Positions 34,661 through 42,242 of a DNA stretch of 64,000 nt are shown here, in pieces (position 1 is the stretch's first letter; each line of letters starts with the position of its first letter). The position numbers and the translations under genes were made by a program. The notes below the pieces were generated by a model. That model saw only the letters and a list, made by a program, of their open reading frames with translations, was not told the DNA's origin and ran no database searches. Source of the DNA: VFMC01 sp040398525 (GTDB lineage: Bacteria > Actinomycetota > Acidimicrobiia > Acidimicrobiales > Ilumatobacteraceae); NCBI GenBank assembly GCA_040398525.1, contig JBBATY010000004.1, forward strand, positions 102,195 through 166,194, in the 5' to 3' direction.

Positions 34661-36178
34661 TCAGCGGCGGCGGACAGCCACCGGTGGCATCGGTTCGACG
34701 TCGACTCGGTCGACCGGATCGAGCACCAGCATCGGGCGACGCACCCGTCGGTAGGGCAGCGATGCCAGATCACTGGTCATCGTGCCCGGCCCATCACAGC
34801 GGATGACCGACGCGGCGATCGGGCCGAAGTCGTTCATGAAGTGCTGCGTGCTCTTCACCACCAGCACCTTGCGGGCCAGATGGTCGATGCCGTGCTGGGT
34901 GAACACGTGATGGCTGAACACCTGGGTGCGCACCGACGCCAGCACCACCTCCACCCCATCCACCCGGATGGCCGCCGTACGGCCGAGCCGGAACGTCGGC
35001 TCACCCTTGCCGAACAGGGCCTGGGTGGCGTCGTCGCGCACTGCGAGCACCTCGGCGTGCACGTCGAGCGGGTCGCCCGACATCGGCCCGCACTTGCCGC
35101 CGATGCGCAGCGGCAAGCGGGCACCCACACCGGCGGCATGGCACAGGTCGACCGCACCCGGATCCCACAGCAGCGCCACCGCGGTGTCGGTGGCACCGCG
35201 ACGCAGCAACTCGGCCAGCACGAACGTCGAATCGCCAGCCGCACCGGCGCCGGCGTTGTCGGCACGGTCGGCCAGCACCACCGGCCAGGCGGTGCCAGTG
35301 AGCGCCCGGTCGACCGACTCCTCCACACCCGGCCCGGCCCACGAGCGCGACAGCACCGTGCTCAAGAAGTCGTCGCCCACCCGCTGCGCCACCCGCGCGG
35401 CCAGGTCGGGGTCGCCGTCGGTGGTCACCACCACCGATGCCGACAGGTCGGGCTGGTCGGATCCCTCGAAGCCGTGGTTCACCGACACCAGCAGCACACC
35501 GGGTTCGGCCTGCGCAGCGGTGAACCGGGCGACGAACGAGCGCATCGGCTCGTCGGGCGTGGGGTAGGCGCCGGGGCCCATGAACCGCACGGCAGCAGTG
35601 GTGGGCTGCACCTCGCCACGGCGGATGCGGGCCAGCACCGGCAGCATCTCGGCCGCCCGGTCGCCGTAGTCGATGTGCGGATACTCGCGGCACGTCACCA
35701 CCAGGTCGGCTGCGTCGAGCATGCGCGACGACAGGTTGGCGTGCAGGTCGAGCAGCACGCCGATGGCGGCGCGGTCGCCGACTATCCGGCGCGCCCGTTC
35801 GAGCAGATCGCCCTCGCAGTCGTCCTCCTGGTCCGACATCTGCGCGCCGTGCAGGCACAGCCACACGATGTCGACATCGCCCGCCGCCCGCAAGGGTTCG
35901 AGGATGCCCTCGCGCACGGTCTCCCAGACGGCGTGTGCCGCCGGCAGCGACGGCTGACACGACGAGAACGGACCGGTGACGAGTTCGAACCCGAGCCCCA
36001 ACGCCACCCGGCAGGACTCGCCGTACCCGAAGCCGAGCGTCATCGGCTCGGGGTCGACGCCCCAGCGCACGGTGGCGAAGTCGCGCAGCGACGTGGGGAT
36101 GGGCGAGAACGAACTGCACTCGTGCTGCACCCCCGCGACGTAGCACCGCAGTGCCGGAACCGGTTCAGAACCGGTCAT
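34661..36178 (-). CDS. M81 family metallopeptidase (MlrC-like)
   Basis: The 505-residue protein has the DUF1485/MlrC N-terminal domain (VAGVQHECSSFSPIPTSL, LCLHGAQMSDQEDDCEGDLL, IGVLLDLHANLSSRM, VTCREYPHIDYGDRA) and the C-terminal MlrC domain (ADRADNAGAGAAGDSTFVL; FSHHVFTQHGIDHLARKVLV). MlrC from sphingomonads hydrolyses linear microcystin and its tetrapeptide. Most homologues act on unknown peptide or amide substrates. His and Asp residues in LHGAQ, DLHAN and the DN motif are plausible metal ligands. It lies 43 bp after the CocE copy 3 gene on the same strand and converges on the CGNR gene with a 4-bp gap. No mlrA, mlrB or mlrD genes are seen. Confidence 0.82.
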   Translation of the reverse strand: MTGSEPVPALRCYVAGVQHECSSFSPIPTSLRDFATVRWGVDPEPMTLGFGYGESCRVALGLGFELVTGPFSSCQPSLPAAHAVWETVREGILEPLRAAGDVDIVWLCLHGAQMSDQEDDCEGDLLERARRIVGDRAAIGVLLDLHANLSSRMLDAADLVVTCREYPHIDYGDRAAEMLPVLARIRRGEVQPTTAAVRFMGPGAYPTPDEPMRSFVARFTAAQAEPGVLLVSVNHGFEGSDQPDLSASVVVTTDGDPDLAARVAQRVGDDFLSTVLSRSWAGPGVEESVDRALTGTAWPVVLADRADNAGAGAAGDSTFVLAELLRRGATDTAVALLWDPGAVDLCHAAGVGARLPLRIGGKCGPMSGDPLDVHAEVLAVRDDATQALFGKGEPTFRLGRTAAIRVDGVEVVLASVRTQVFSHHVFTQHGIDHLARKVLVVKSTQHFMNDFGPIAASVIRCDGPGTMTSDLASLPYRRVRRPMLVLDPVDRVDVEPMPPVAVRRR

Positions 36179-36221
36179 CGCACGTCACCCATCACCACTG
36201 CGTACATCATCGGGCTGCGGT

Positions 36222-38006
36222 TCACAGTGCTGCAGCGTCGGACGCCACGGGAAGGTCGAGGCGGGGCGCAGCGTCGGCGCTGTGCTGGATTGACAGCCGC
36301 GCAACAGGCGCATCGGCAGGCCGACCATGGGCGTACGGCGTGAGTTGGATGGCATAGGCGTGGCGGATGGCCAGCCGCAGGCGGCTACCTGCCTGCACCG
36401 TGCGCTGACACCACTTGAAACCACGGAACGTCACGTCGGTGGCCACACCCGGCTCGAGGTAGTCGTGCGTGCCATCCAGGTGGCGACAGCTGAGCCGCAG
36501 GAGATCGCTGCTGAGGAAGATCGAGTCGCCCTGCGCGGTGATCTCGTGCAGCAGCACCGCCAGATCGGCGTCGGGTTGGTCGCACACCACCCGCAGGTGC
36601 AGCTGCGGTTCGCCGAGGATGGTGATGTCGTCGGTGAGCACCGCCGACGTGTACACGACGCCCTGACCGTCGATGTCGGCGACAAGACGAGGGTTGGTGG
36701 GGTCGTTCCCGGCGAGCGACATCAGGAAGTTGTTCATCGGCTGCCCGTGGAACGGCGACTCGGGGCCGCTGCCCGACGGGCGCGGTTCGAGCTCGGCTCG
36801 ATGGGTGCGCATGTCGAACGGATCGCAGGTGAAGGTCGCATCGGGTCCGTCGGCGGCGGCGGCGGCGATGAAGCCCGAGTGCAGGGCGTCCATCGGGCCG
36901 GCCGCCGACTGCAGGAACTTCGCCACATGGCCGCCGGTCGCGTCGTCGAGCGACGGCACACCGATCCACTTCTCCGCGCCGGTGACATAGAGCATCACCC
37001 GGTGCTTCAACAACTCGGGCGCGGGTGCCCCGTGCAGGATGTGCCGCAGCCAGTCGCGGCGAAGTTCCGCGAGTTTCACCGTCGCGTCGGGACCGAAGGT
37101 CAGCTCTCCGACTCGACCCTGGCCGAAGTGGGTGCCCATGTGGTCCCACGGGCCGATCACCAGATGGCTCGCCGCCACCACGTCGGCGGACGCGTTCGCC
37201 GTGAAGCGTCGCCAGTTGTGGAGGGTGCCACCGCTGCTGTCGTCGTACATGCCGGTGATCGAGAGCACCGGCACCGATGACGCTGCCAACTGCTCGGGTT
37301 GGGCCCAGTAGGGCTCCCAACGCGGGCCGGGCTCGGCATGGTCGAAGTGTTCGACGGTGAAACCGGCCAGCGGGGCACCCAGTTCGGCCGCCGCGTCGGC
37401 GAGCGACCGGCCCGTCACTGCCGCTTCGTAGAGGTGGCGGTGCCAGTTGGCCACGTCGCCACCGATGGTGAAGTGGGTAGCCCGATTGCTGACCAACCTG
37501 CCCCACGCGAGGTCGTACATCGACGGCACGCCACCCTTCGGTATGTCGATGCCCATGCCGCTGGTCGAGTCGGGGGTGATGGCACACAGCGACGGAGGGG
37601 TAGCGACCATGATGAGGTACTGGTTGATGCCGGTGTACGAGCCGCCGTGCAAGGCGACCTTGCCGTCGCACCACGACTGCTGCGCGATCCATTCGACGGC
37701 GTCGTAGCCATCGGCTGCATCGCGAAGGAACGGAACGAAGTCGCCGTCGCTGTTGCCTCGTCCGCGCACGTCGATGGCCACGTAGGCGAAGCCTTCCGAT
37801 GCCCAGAACACGCCGTCCTCGTGCAGGTGGTCCACCCCGTATGGCGTGAGTTCCATCACCGCACTCACCGGCGACACATCACCCCGCGGACGCCACACCA
37901 CCGCATGCAGCGTGGAGCCGTCGCGCATGGGAACACGCACGCCCAGTTGGGCGATCACCGACTGCGTGGGCATCGTCGGGCTCTTCAGGCTGCTGTGCAC
38001 GGTCAT
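36222..38006 (-). CDS. CocE/NonD family hydrolase (S15-like), copy 3
   Basis: The 594-residue protein has nucleophile Ser123 in LHGGSYTGINQYL, the same residue number as in both other copies. The acid and base regions are SITGMYDDSSGG and GPWDHMGTHFGQ. It has the C-terminal jelly-roll domain and no signal peptide. It is closely related to the protein at 27216-28988 over its full length, so one duplicated from the other, although they now sit on opposite strands in different operons. ATG 38004-38006 is preceded by AAGGGGG. Its promoter carries the best of the three TGCGTAAG operator sites. The M81 protein is encoded downstream on the same strand. Confidence 0.82.
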   Translation of the reverse strand: MTVHSSLKSPTMPTQSVIAQLGVRVPMRDGSTLHAVVWRPRGDVSPVSAVMELTPYGVDHLHEDGVFWASEGFAYVAIDVRGRGNSDGDFVPFLRDAADGYDAVEWIAQQSWCDGKVALHGGSYTGINQYLIMVATPPSLCAITPDSTSGMGIDIPKGGVPSMYDLAWGRLVSNRATHFTIGGDVANWHRHLYEAAVTGRSLADAAAELGAPLAGFTVEHFDHAEPGPRWEPYWAQPEQLAASSVPVLSITGMYDDSSGGTLHNWRRFTANASADVVAASHLVIGPWDHMGTHFGQGRVGELTFGPDATVKLAELRRDWLRHILHGAPAPELLKHRVMLYVTGAEKWIGVPSLDDATGGHVAKFLQSAAGPMDALHSGFIAAAAADGPDATFTCDPFDMRTHRAELEPRPSGSGPESPFHGQPMNNFLMSLAGNDPTNPRLVADIDGQGVVYTSAVLTDDITILGEPQLHLRVVCDQPDADLAVLLHEITAQGDSIFLSSDLLRLSCRHLDGTHDYLEPGVATDVTFRGFKWCQRTVQAGSRLRLAIRHAYAIQLTPYAHGRPADAPVARLSIQHSADAAPRLDLPVASDAAAL

Positions 38007-38032
38007 GCCGCGTCCCCCTTCTCGGTTTCTAC

Positions 38033-38049
38033 CGTAAGAATCTTACGCA
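38033..38049 (-). promoter_or_regulatory. Perfect operator-like dyad (site A) upstream of CocE copy 3
   Basis: CGTAAG (38033-38038), AAT and CTTACG (38042-38047) form a perfect inverted repeat. On the minus strand the word TGCGTAAG occupies 38042-38049 and a TAAGAT -10-like hexamer overlaps the dyad. The start codon lies 27 bp downstream. A repressor bound here would block RNA polymerase. Matching sites occur at 24184 and 17148. Confidence 0.6.
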
Positions 38050-38097
38050 TGCTCCCCACCCCATTCGACTCCTGGCGGAGCGACTGACGAACGGTAG

Positions 38098-38536
38098 GTC
38101 GACCCAAGGGCTGACACTGCACGCGACTGGGCGACCGACTACGCCATCTTCGACCCCACCTACGTCGGCAATCCATTCCCCATCTGGGACGACCTGCGCC
38201 GGACCTACCCGGTGGCGCACACCGAGCACTGGGGCGGCTCGTGGCTGCCCACCATCTACGCCGACGTCACCGCCATCGCCCGCGACGTCGAGCACGTCAG
38301 CTCGCGCAGCATCAGCGCCATACCGCCGGCGTGCCGCCCATCAGCAGCGGCCCGCCCGTGCACACCTGGAGCCGCCGGCTGATCCTCCCCCGGTTCTCGA
38401 ACAACCGGGTGGCCGAGTACGAGGTGTACACCCGCGAACTGTGCCGCCGCCTGATGAACGGTTTCATCGAAGGCGGCCGGGCCGGGTTCAACCTACCGTA
38501 CTGCGTGGCCCGCGCCAGCCCCACCCGGGCGCAAGC
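38098..38536 (+). pseudogene. Decayed cytochrome P450 N-terminal fragment
   Basis: Two frames together encode the first part of an actinobacterial P450. The first frame reads ARDWATDYAIFDPTYVGNPF, PIWDDLRRTYPVAHTEHWGG and SWLPTIYADVTAIARDVEHV. After a shift near 38315-38330 the second frame reads GVPPISSGPPVHTWSRRLIL, PRFSNNRVAEYEVYTRELCR and LMNGFIEGGR. An in-frame TAG (38095-38097) lies just upstream with no start codon after it. About ten expected residues are missing at the shift, and the rest of the enzyme, including the heme cysteine loop, is absent. It is a remnant, ending next to the convergent gene at 38546. It explains most of the otherwise gene-free 38007-38545 stretch. Confidence 0.8.
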
Positions 38537-38545
38537 CGCGGCCCG

Positions 38546-39565
38546 TCAGGCAGCGGCGTCGAACTGGGCCTGCACCACCGCGGCCTGCGGGTGGTGGGCG
38601 ATGCGGGCCTCGATGACCTCGCGCTGCTGGGCTGCGGCCAGCCGTGGCTGGTCGACCGTGGCCCAGCGGGCCAGGCCGTCCCAGAACCGGCCGATCAGCT
38701 CAGCGCCCGGTATCGAGCCACCGTCGACCGTGCGGAACTGCACCTCGGCCATCTCACCCAGGTACAGCCGCAGCGAGCGCACGTGGATCTCTTCGTCGAT
38801 GCGGATGCGCTCGACCAGTTCGGCCGCCAGCTCGGCATCGGCACGCCGATCCGCGAACAGGTCGTTGGTGCGCAGGATCTGCTGCGTGGCGGCGAAACCG
38901 ATCTCGGCGCGGAATTCGATGATCAGCAGGTTGGCCAGCAACGACACCATGCCTTCCACCAACGGCTCGACCTCGGGCACGAAGCGAGTGCCGGCCTCGG
39001 GGCGCGAGATGGTGTCGGGCGGGTCGACATCGGCGAATGCACCGGCGCCGAACGCGAGATCGCGGGCGACGAACCACATCACATCGTGACCGCCGATGCC
39101 CTCGGCTGGCAGGCCACCCTCGTCGATGCCGTGCGCGTACAGCAACCCTCGGTGCAGGTGCCCGATGGCCATATGCGAGATGTCGTCGACGATGTACGGC
39201 TGCAGATCGGGGATGGGCATCTCGGCCAGCAGGCGGCCCTTGGCCTCGATCTTGCCGGTGATGGTGAGCGTGTTCCAGAACGTCTCGCCGAGACCGTTGC
39301 GCAGCAGCACCCGCGACTGCTCGACCGTGGGCAGGCGCACACCACCCAACAGCGACGCATCGGCGTCGAGCAGCTCGCCACCCCGCGCCCGGAGCGCATC
39401 GGTCCACGCGTCGAGCGCAGGCTCGCGCACCAGTGCGCGCGGCGGCTGGTAGGTGCCGTCGGCGCGCAGGCCGCCGTGCATCCGCACCCCCGCCACCACA
39501 TGGGGCGCGGCGTAGTCGTGCTCGGTCAACAGTTCGTCGCGGTCGTACACCAGTCGGGCCGTCAT
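38546..39565 (-). CDS. Unrecognised protein with ferritin-like helix features
   Basis: I do not recognise this 339-residue protein. The frame is long, has actinobacterial codon bias and a sensible start (ATG 39563-39565), so it is likely real. The second half is strongly helical with acidic and histidine residues in patterns reminiscent of diiron ferritin-like proteins: VDDISHMAIGHLHRGLLYAHG, IIEFRAEIGFAATQQILR and ERIRIDEEIHVRSLRLYLGE (ExxH). The end (EVIEARIAHHPQAA) is also helical. There is no signal peptide or membrane helix. It is divergent from the toxin-antitoxin pair and faces the P450 remnant. A diiron role is only a suggestion. Confidence 0.6.
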   Translation of the reverse strand: MTARLVYDRDELLTEHDYAAPHVVAGVRMHGGLRADGTYQPPRALVREPALDAWTDALRARGGELLDADASLLGGVRLPTVEQSRVLLRNGLGETFWNTLTITGKIEAKGRLLAEMPIPDLQPYIVDDISHMAIGHLHRGLLYAHGIDEGGLPAEGIGGHDVMWFVARDLAFGAGAFADVDPPDTISRPEAGTRFVPEVEPLVEGMVSLLANLLIIEFRAEIGFAATQQILRTNDLFADRRADAELAAELVERIRIDEEIHVRSLRLYLGEMAEVQFRTVDGGSIPGAELIGRFWDGLARWATVDQPRLAAAQQREVIEARIAHHPQAAVVQAQFDAAA

Positions 39566-39612
39566 TCCTCGGACGTTACCCATCTCGCCGGGGACTCGGC
39601 GTCCCGGGCCTT

Positions 39613-39647
39613 GTGTCCACATGCTCCGCTAACGTGTCCACATGGAC
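39613..39647 (+). promoter_or_regulatory. Repeated operator-like motif over the antitoxin start
   Basis: GTGTCCACATG occurs at 39613-39623 and again at 39634-39644, two helical turns apart. The second copy covers the antitoxin ATG, and GTCCA-CA-TGGAC (39636-39647) there is a dyad. An exact inverted copy of ten bases (ATGTGGACAC) lies at the vapC start (39910-39919). The spacing is typical of autoregulation by a toxin-antitoxin complex. The transcript may be leaderless, as TAACGT ends close to the ATG. Confidence 0.55.
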
Positions 39648-39902
39648 GTCGGCATTCGCGAACTGAAGCAGCACCTGTCCGAGTACCTGCGCCGCGTCGG
39701 TGCCGGCGAGGTCATCCGAGTCACTGATCGGGGTGTTCCCACGGCAATCATCAGCCCCATCGTGGGCGGCGATCCGCTGCAACGCGGGATCGACGAAGGA
39801 TGGATCAGACCCGCGCTCCACCAGCGCCCTGTCGGAGCATCCCCACGAGCGCGCGCTGACCGGCGCTCGCTCGACGTGCTTCACGAGGACCGCGACGAAT
39901 GA
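39642..39902 (+). CDS. Antitoxin, Phd/YefM family
   Basis: The 86-residue protein opens with the Phd/YefM fold: MDVGIRELKQHLSEYLRRVG, then AGEVIRVTDRGVPTAIISPI. This domain dimerises and binds DNA. The C-terminal half (RPALHQRPVGASPRARADRR) is basic and probably disordered until it wraps the toxin. Its stop overlaps the vapC ATG by 4 nt, giving the standard antitoxin-first order and coupled translation. The complex probably represses its own promoter through the repeats at the start codon. Confidence 0.88.
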   Translation: MDVGIRELKQHLSEYLRRVGAGEVIRVTDRGVPTAIISPIVGGDPLQRGIDEGWIRPALHQRPVGASPRARADRRSLDVLHEDRDE

Positions 39903-40303
39903 CCACCTATGTGGACACCAGCGCCCTCCTCAAGCTGTACATCGACGAGGCCGACTCCGACGACGCGGAAGCACTGCTGAATGCCGACCCGGTGCTCGTC
40001 ACGTCGTGGCTCACACTCGTCGAAGTTCGCCGCAACCTTGCCCGCTTGCTGGGTGGTTCGACACTGACGCGTGCTCGCGAGGCGTGCGAGCGCGACCTCG
40101 ACCGGTTCGCTCTGATCTCCCTCGACGAACGCGGCTGGCGCGCTGCAGCCGACATCGGCGAGACCCTGACGGTGCGCTCCCTCGATGCCCTCCATCTCGC
40201 AACCGCGAAGCAACTCGGTGTCGGCCATCTGACGTTCTGCACCTTCGACCTTCGCCAGGGGCTCGCTGCACGACAACTCGGGTTCCATGTCGTCGGTTGC
40301 TGA
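39899..40303 (+). CDS. vapC: Toxin, PIN-domain ribonuclease (VapC type)
   Basis: The 134-residue PIN protein has the acidic metal-binding set: Asp6 in TTYVDTSALLKLY, Glu in TLVEVRRNLARL, Asp in RSLDALHLATAKQL and Asp in CTFDLRQGLAA. VapC toxins cut specific tRNA or rRNA sites to halt translation, and are blocked by the partner antitoxin. Here the partner is Phd/YefM-like, a known mixed pairing. The gene's 3' end overlaps the following flavoprotein ATG by 17 bp. All key residues are present, so it looks active. Confidence 0.88.
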   Translation: MTTYVDTSALLKLYIDEADSDDAEALLNADPVLVTSWLTLVEVRRNLARLLGGSTLTRAREACERDLDRFALISLDERGWRAAADIGETLTVRSLDALHLATAKQLGVGHLTFCTFDLRQGLAARQLGFHVVGC

Positions 40304-42242
40304 ACCGGCGACGGCGACGGCCCTCGTGGTGGGCGGTGGGCCCGGCGGGCTGATGGCTGCCGAGGTGCTCGCCACCGCCGGCCTGCGGGTGACCGTGGTC
40401 GAGCACATGCCGTCGGTAGGACGCAAGCTGCTGCTGGCCGGGCGCAGCGGGCTGAACCTCACCCACAGCGAGCCGGCCGCCGAACTGCTCGCCCGCTACG
40501 GGCCGCAGCGCCAGCGGCTCGAGCGGGCGATCGACGCGTTCGGCCCGACCGACCTGCGCACCTGGAGCGCCGGGCTGGGAGAGCCCACCTTTGTCGGCTC
40601 GAGCGGGCGGGTGTTCCCCCAGTCGTTCCGGGCCACACCGCTGCTGCGGGCGTGGCTGCAGCGACTCGACCGACTCGGCGTCGCCATCGTCACCCGCACA
40701 CGCTGGACCGGCTGGGGTCGTCGGCCCGACGGCACCATCGACCCGCGCCGCATCACGGTGCGCGCGGTCGGCGACGACGAGTCGAACGTTCGTGAGCTGA
40801 GCGCCGATGTGGTGGTGCTGGCACTCGGTGGGGCCAGTTGGCCGCGTGTGGGCTCCGACGGCGGCTGGACCGCTGTCGTGCGCGACGCGGGCGTGGAGGT
40901 GCACCCCCTGCGCCCGGCGAACTGCGGTGTGCGCTACCAGTGGATGCCGCTGTTCGTGGGCCGCCACGCCGGTTCGCCGGTGAAGAATGTCGCCGTGGCC
41001 GTCGCGGGTGACCCCACCACCGCTGTGCGCGGCGACCTGATGATCACCGACGACGGCCTGGAGGGTGGCCCGGTGTACACGCTGTCGGCCGCGGTGCGCG
41101 ACGGCATCGACTGCTCCGGCAGCGCCACGCTGCTGGTCGACCTCCACCCCGACCTCACCGTGGCCGAGGTCGCGACACGCCTGGAGCGGCGTCGGCCGAA
41201 GGACTCGCTGTCGACGGTGCTGAAGCGCACGCTCGGTCTGTCGCCCACCGCCGTGGCGCTGCTGCACGAGGTGTGCGGCCCGTCCGTACCGCGCGACCCC
41301 GCTGCCCTTGCAGCGCTGGTGAAGGCCGTGCCCGTGGTGGTGCGGGCCACCGCCCCGATCGACCGGGCCATCTCCAGCGCCGGCGGCATCGCCTTCGACG
41401 AGGTCGACGAGTCGTACATGCTGCGTCGTCTGCCCGGAGTGTTCGTGGCGGGCGAGATGCTCGACTGGGAGGCCCCCACCGGCGGCTATCTGCTGCAGGC
41501 CACGTTCGCCACCGCCGTCGCCGCCGGACAGGGCGCGCTGCGCTGGATGACGCACGACGCCGACGACGCCGACACCGACGACACCGACGACACCGACACG
41601 TACACCGAGGTCGATGCCGGCGACACGCTGTGGCGCTTCGACCGCCGCTTCCTCACCTCGAACTGGACCTGCATCTGGGGTCGTGGCTGCCAGGGCATCG
41701 GCCCGGTGGCAGCGCCGGAACTCGGCCACGGGTGCTGCTCGCTGGGCGCCGAACTCGACGGGGTGGACGAGGCGCTCACCCTGGCCGCCAACGCCGATGC
41801 GTTGTCGCCCGACATCTTCCAGCACCACGCCGAAGCAGCCGCAGGTGGCGTATTCCGCGACGAGGCCCGCGATGCCACCCGTGTGGTCGATGGCGCGTGC
41901 ATCTTCCTCAACCGGGTGGGGTTCGCGGGCGGGGCCGGCTGCGCGCTGCACCTCGCTGCCGTGCGCGCTGGCGAGTCGCCCATCGACTGGAAGCCGTCGG
42001 TGTGCTGGCAGCTGCCCATCAAGGTCGACTGGGAGATGCGCGACGACGATGTGGAGGTGGCGACGGTGCGCGGCTGGGAGCGCCGCGACTGGGGCGACGA
42101 CGGCCCCGGCATGGCCTGGTGCTGCACCGAGGGCACCGATGCCTACGTGGGCGACCGGCCGGTGGTGGACAGCCTGGCCGACGAGCTGACCGAGATCGTC
42201 GGCCACACGGTCTTCGTGGAACTGCGTCGCCGCCTGGGCTGA
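40287..42242 (+). CDS. BaiN/HI0933-type flavoprotein fused to a cysteine-rich domain
   Basis: Residues 1-420 form a BaiN/HI0933 (TIGR03862-like) NAD(P)/FAD flavoprotein: LVVGGGPGGLMAAEVLATAG, VGRKLLLAGRSGLNLTHSEP, SSAGGIAFDEVDESYMLRRL and GEMLDWEAPTGGYLLQATFA. An Asp/Thr-rich linker (about 423-440) follows, encoded by GACACCGAC-like repeats. The last 200 residues carry many cysteines: CIWGRGCQGI, GHGCCSLGAE, GACIFLNR, GAGCALH and PSVCWQLPI. This pattern resembles YkgJ/DUF3109-like metal-cluster domains, though I cannot assign it firmly. The ATG 41547 could start an independent 231-residue protein. The ATG at 40287 overlaps vapC. Function is unknown; both halves suggest redox chemistry. Confidence 0.75.
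   Translation: MSSVAEPATATALVVGGGPGGLMAAEVLATAGLRVTVVEHMPSVGRKLLLAGRSGLNLTHSEPAAELLARYGPQRQRLERAIDAFGPTDLRTWSAGLGEPTFVGSSGRVFPQSFRATPLLRAWLQRLDRLGVAIVTRTRWTGWGRRPDGTIDPRRITVRAVGDDESNVRELSADVVVLALGGASWPRVGSDGGWTAVVRDAGVEVHPLRPANCGVRYQWMPLFVGRHAGSPVKNVAVAVAGDPTTAVRGDLMITDDGLEGGPVYTLSAAVRDGIDCSGSATLLVDLHPDLTVAEVATRLERRRPKDSLSTVLKRTLGLSPTAVALLHEVCGPSVPRDPAALAALVKAVPVVVRATAPIDRAISSAGGIAFDEVDESYMLRRLPGVFVAGEMLDWEAPTGGYLLQATFATAVAAGQGALRWMTHDADDADTDDTDDTDTYTEVDAGDTLWRFDRRFLTSNWTCIWGRGCQGIGPVAAPELGHGCCSLGAELDGVDEALTLAANADALSPDIFQHHAEAAAGGVFRDEARDATRVVDGACIFLNRVGFAGGAGCALHLAAVRAGESPIDWKPSVCWQLPIKVDWEMRDDDVEVATVRGWERRDWGDDGPGMAWCCTEGTDAYVGDRPVVDSLADELTEIVGHTVFVELRRRLG

Noticed and set aside
34661..38006. 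A microcystin-degradation (mlr) cluster
   Set aside because: Only an MlrC-like gene is present. There is no MlrA-type CAAX protease, no MlrB and no MlrD transporter, so the name would be misleading.
38241..39089. Open frame running from the P450 remnant through the opposite-strand gene
   Set aside because: Only its first 90 codons or so look like P450; the rest is antisense to the ferritin-like gene. Treated as a pseudogene fragment.
41553..41605. CRISPR-like or intergenic satellite repeat
   Set aside because: The repeat units are 9 bp, uninterrupted by spacers and in frame within a coding sequence as an Asp/Thr linker.
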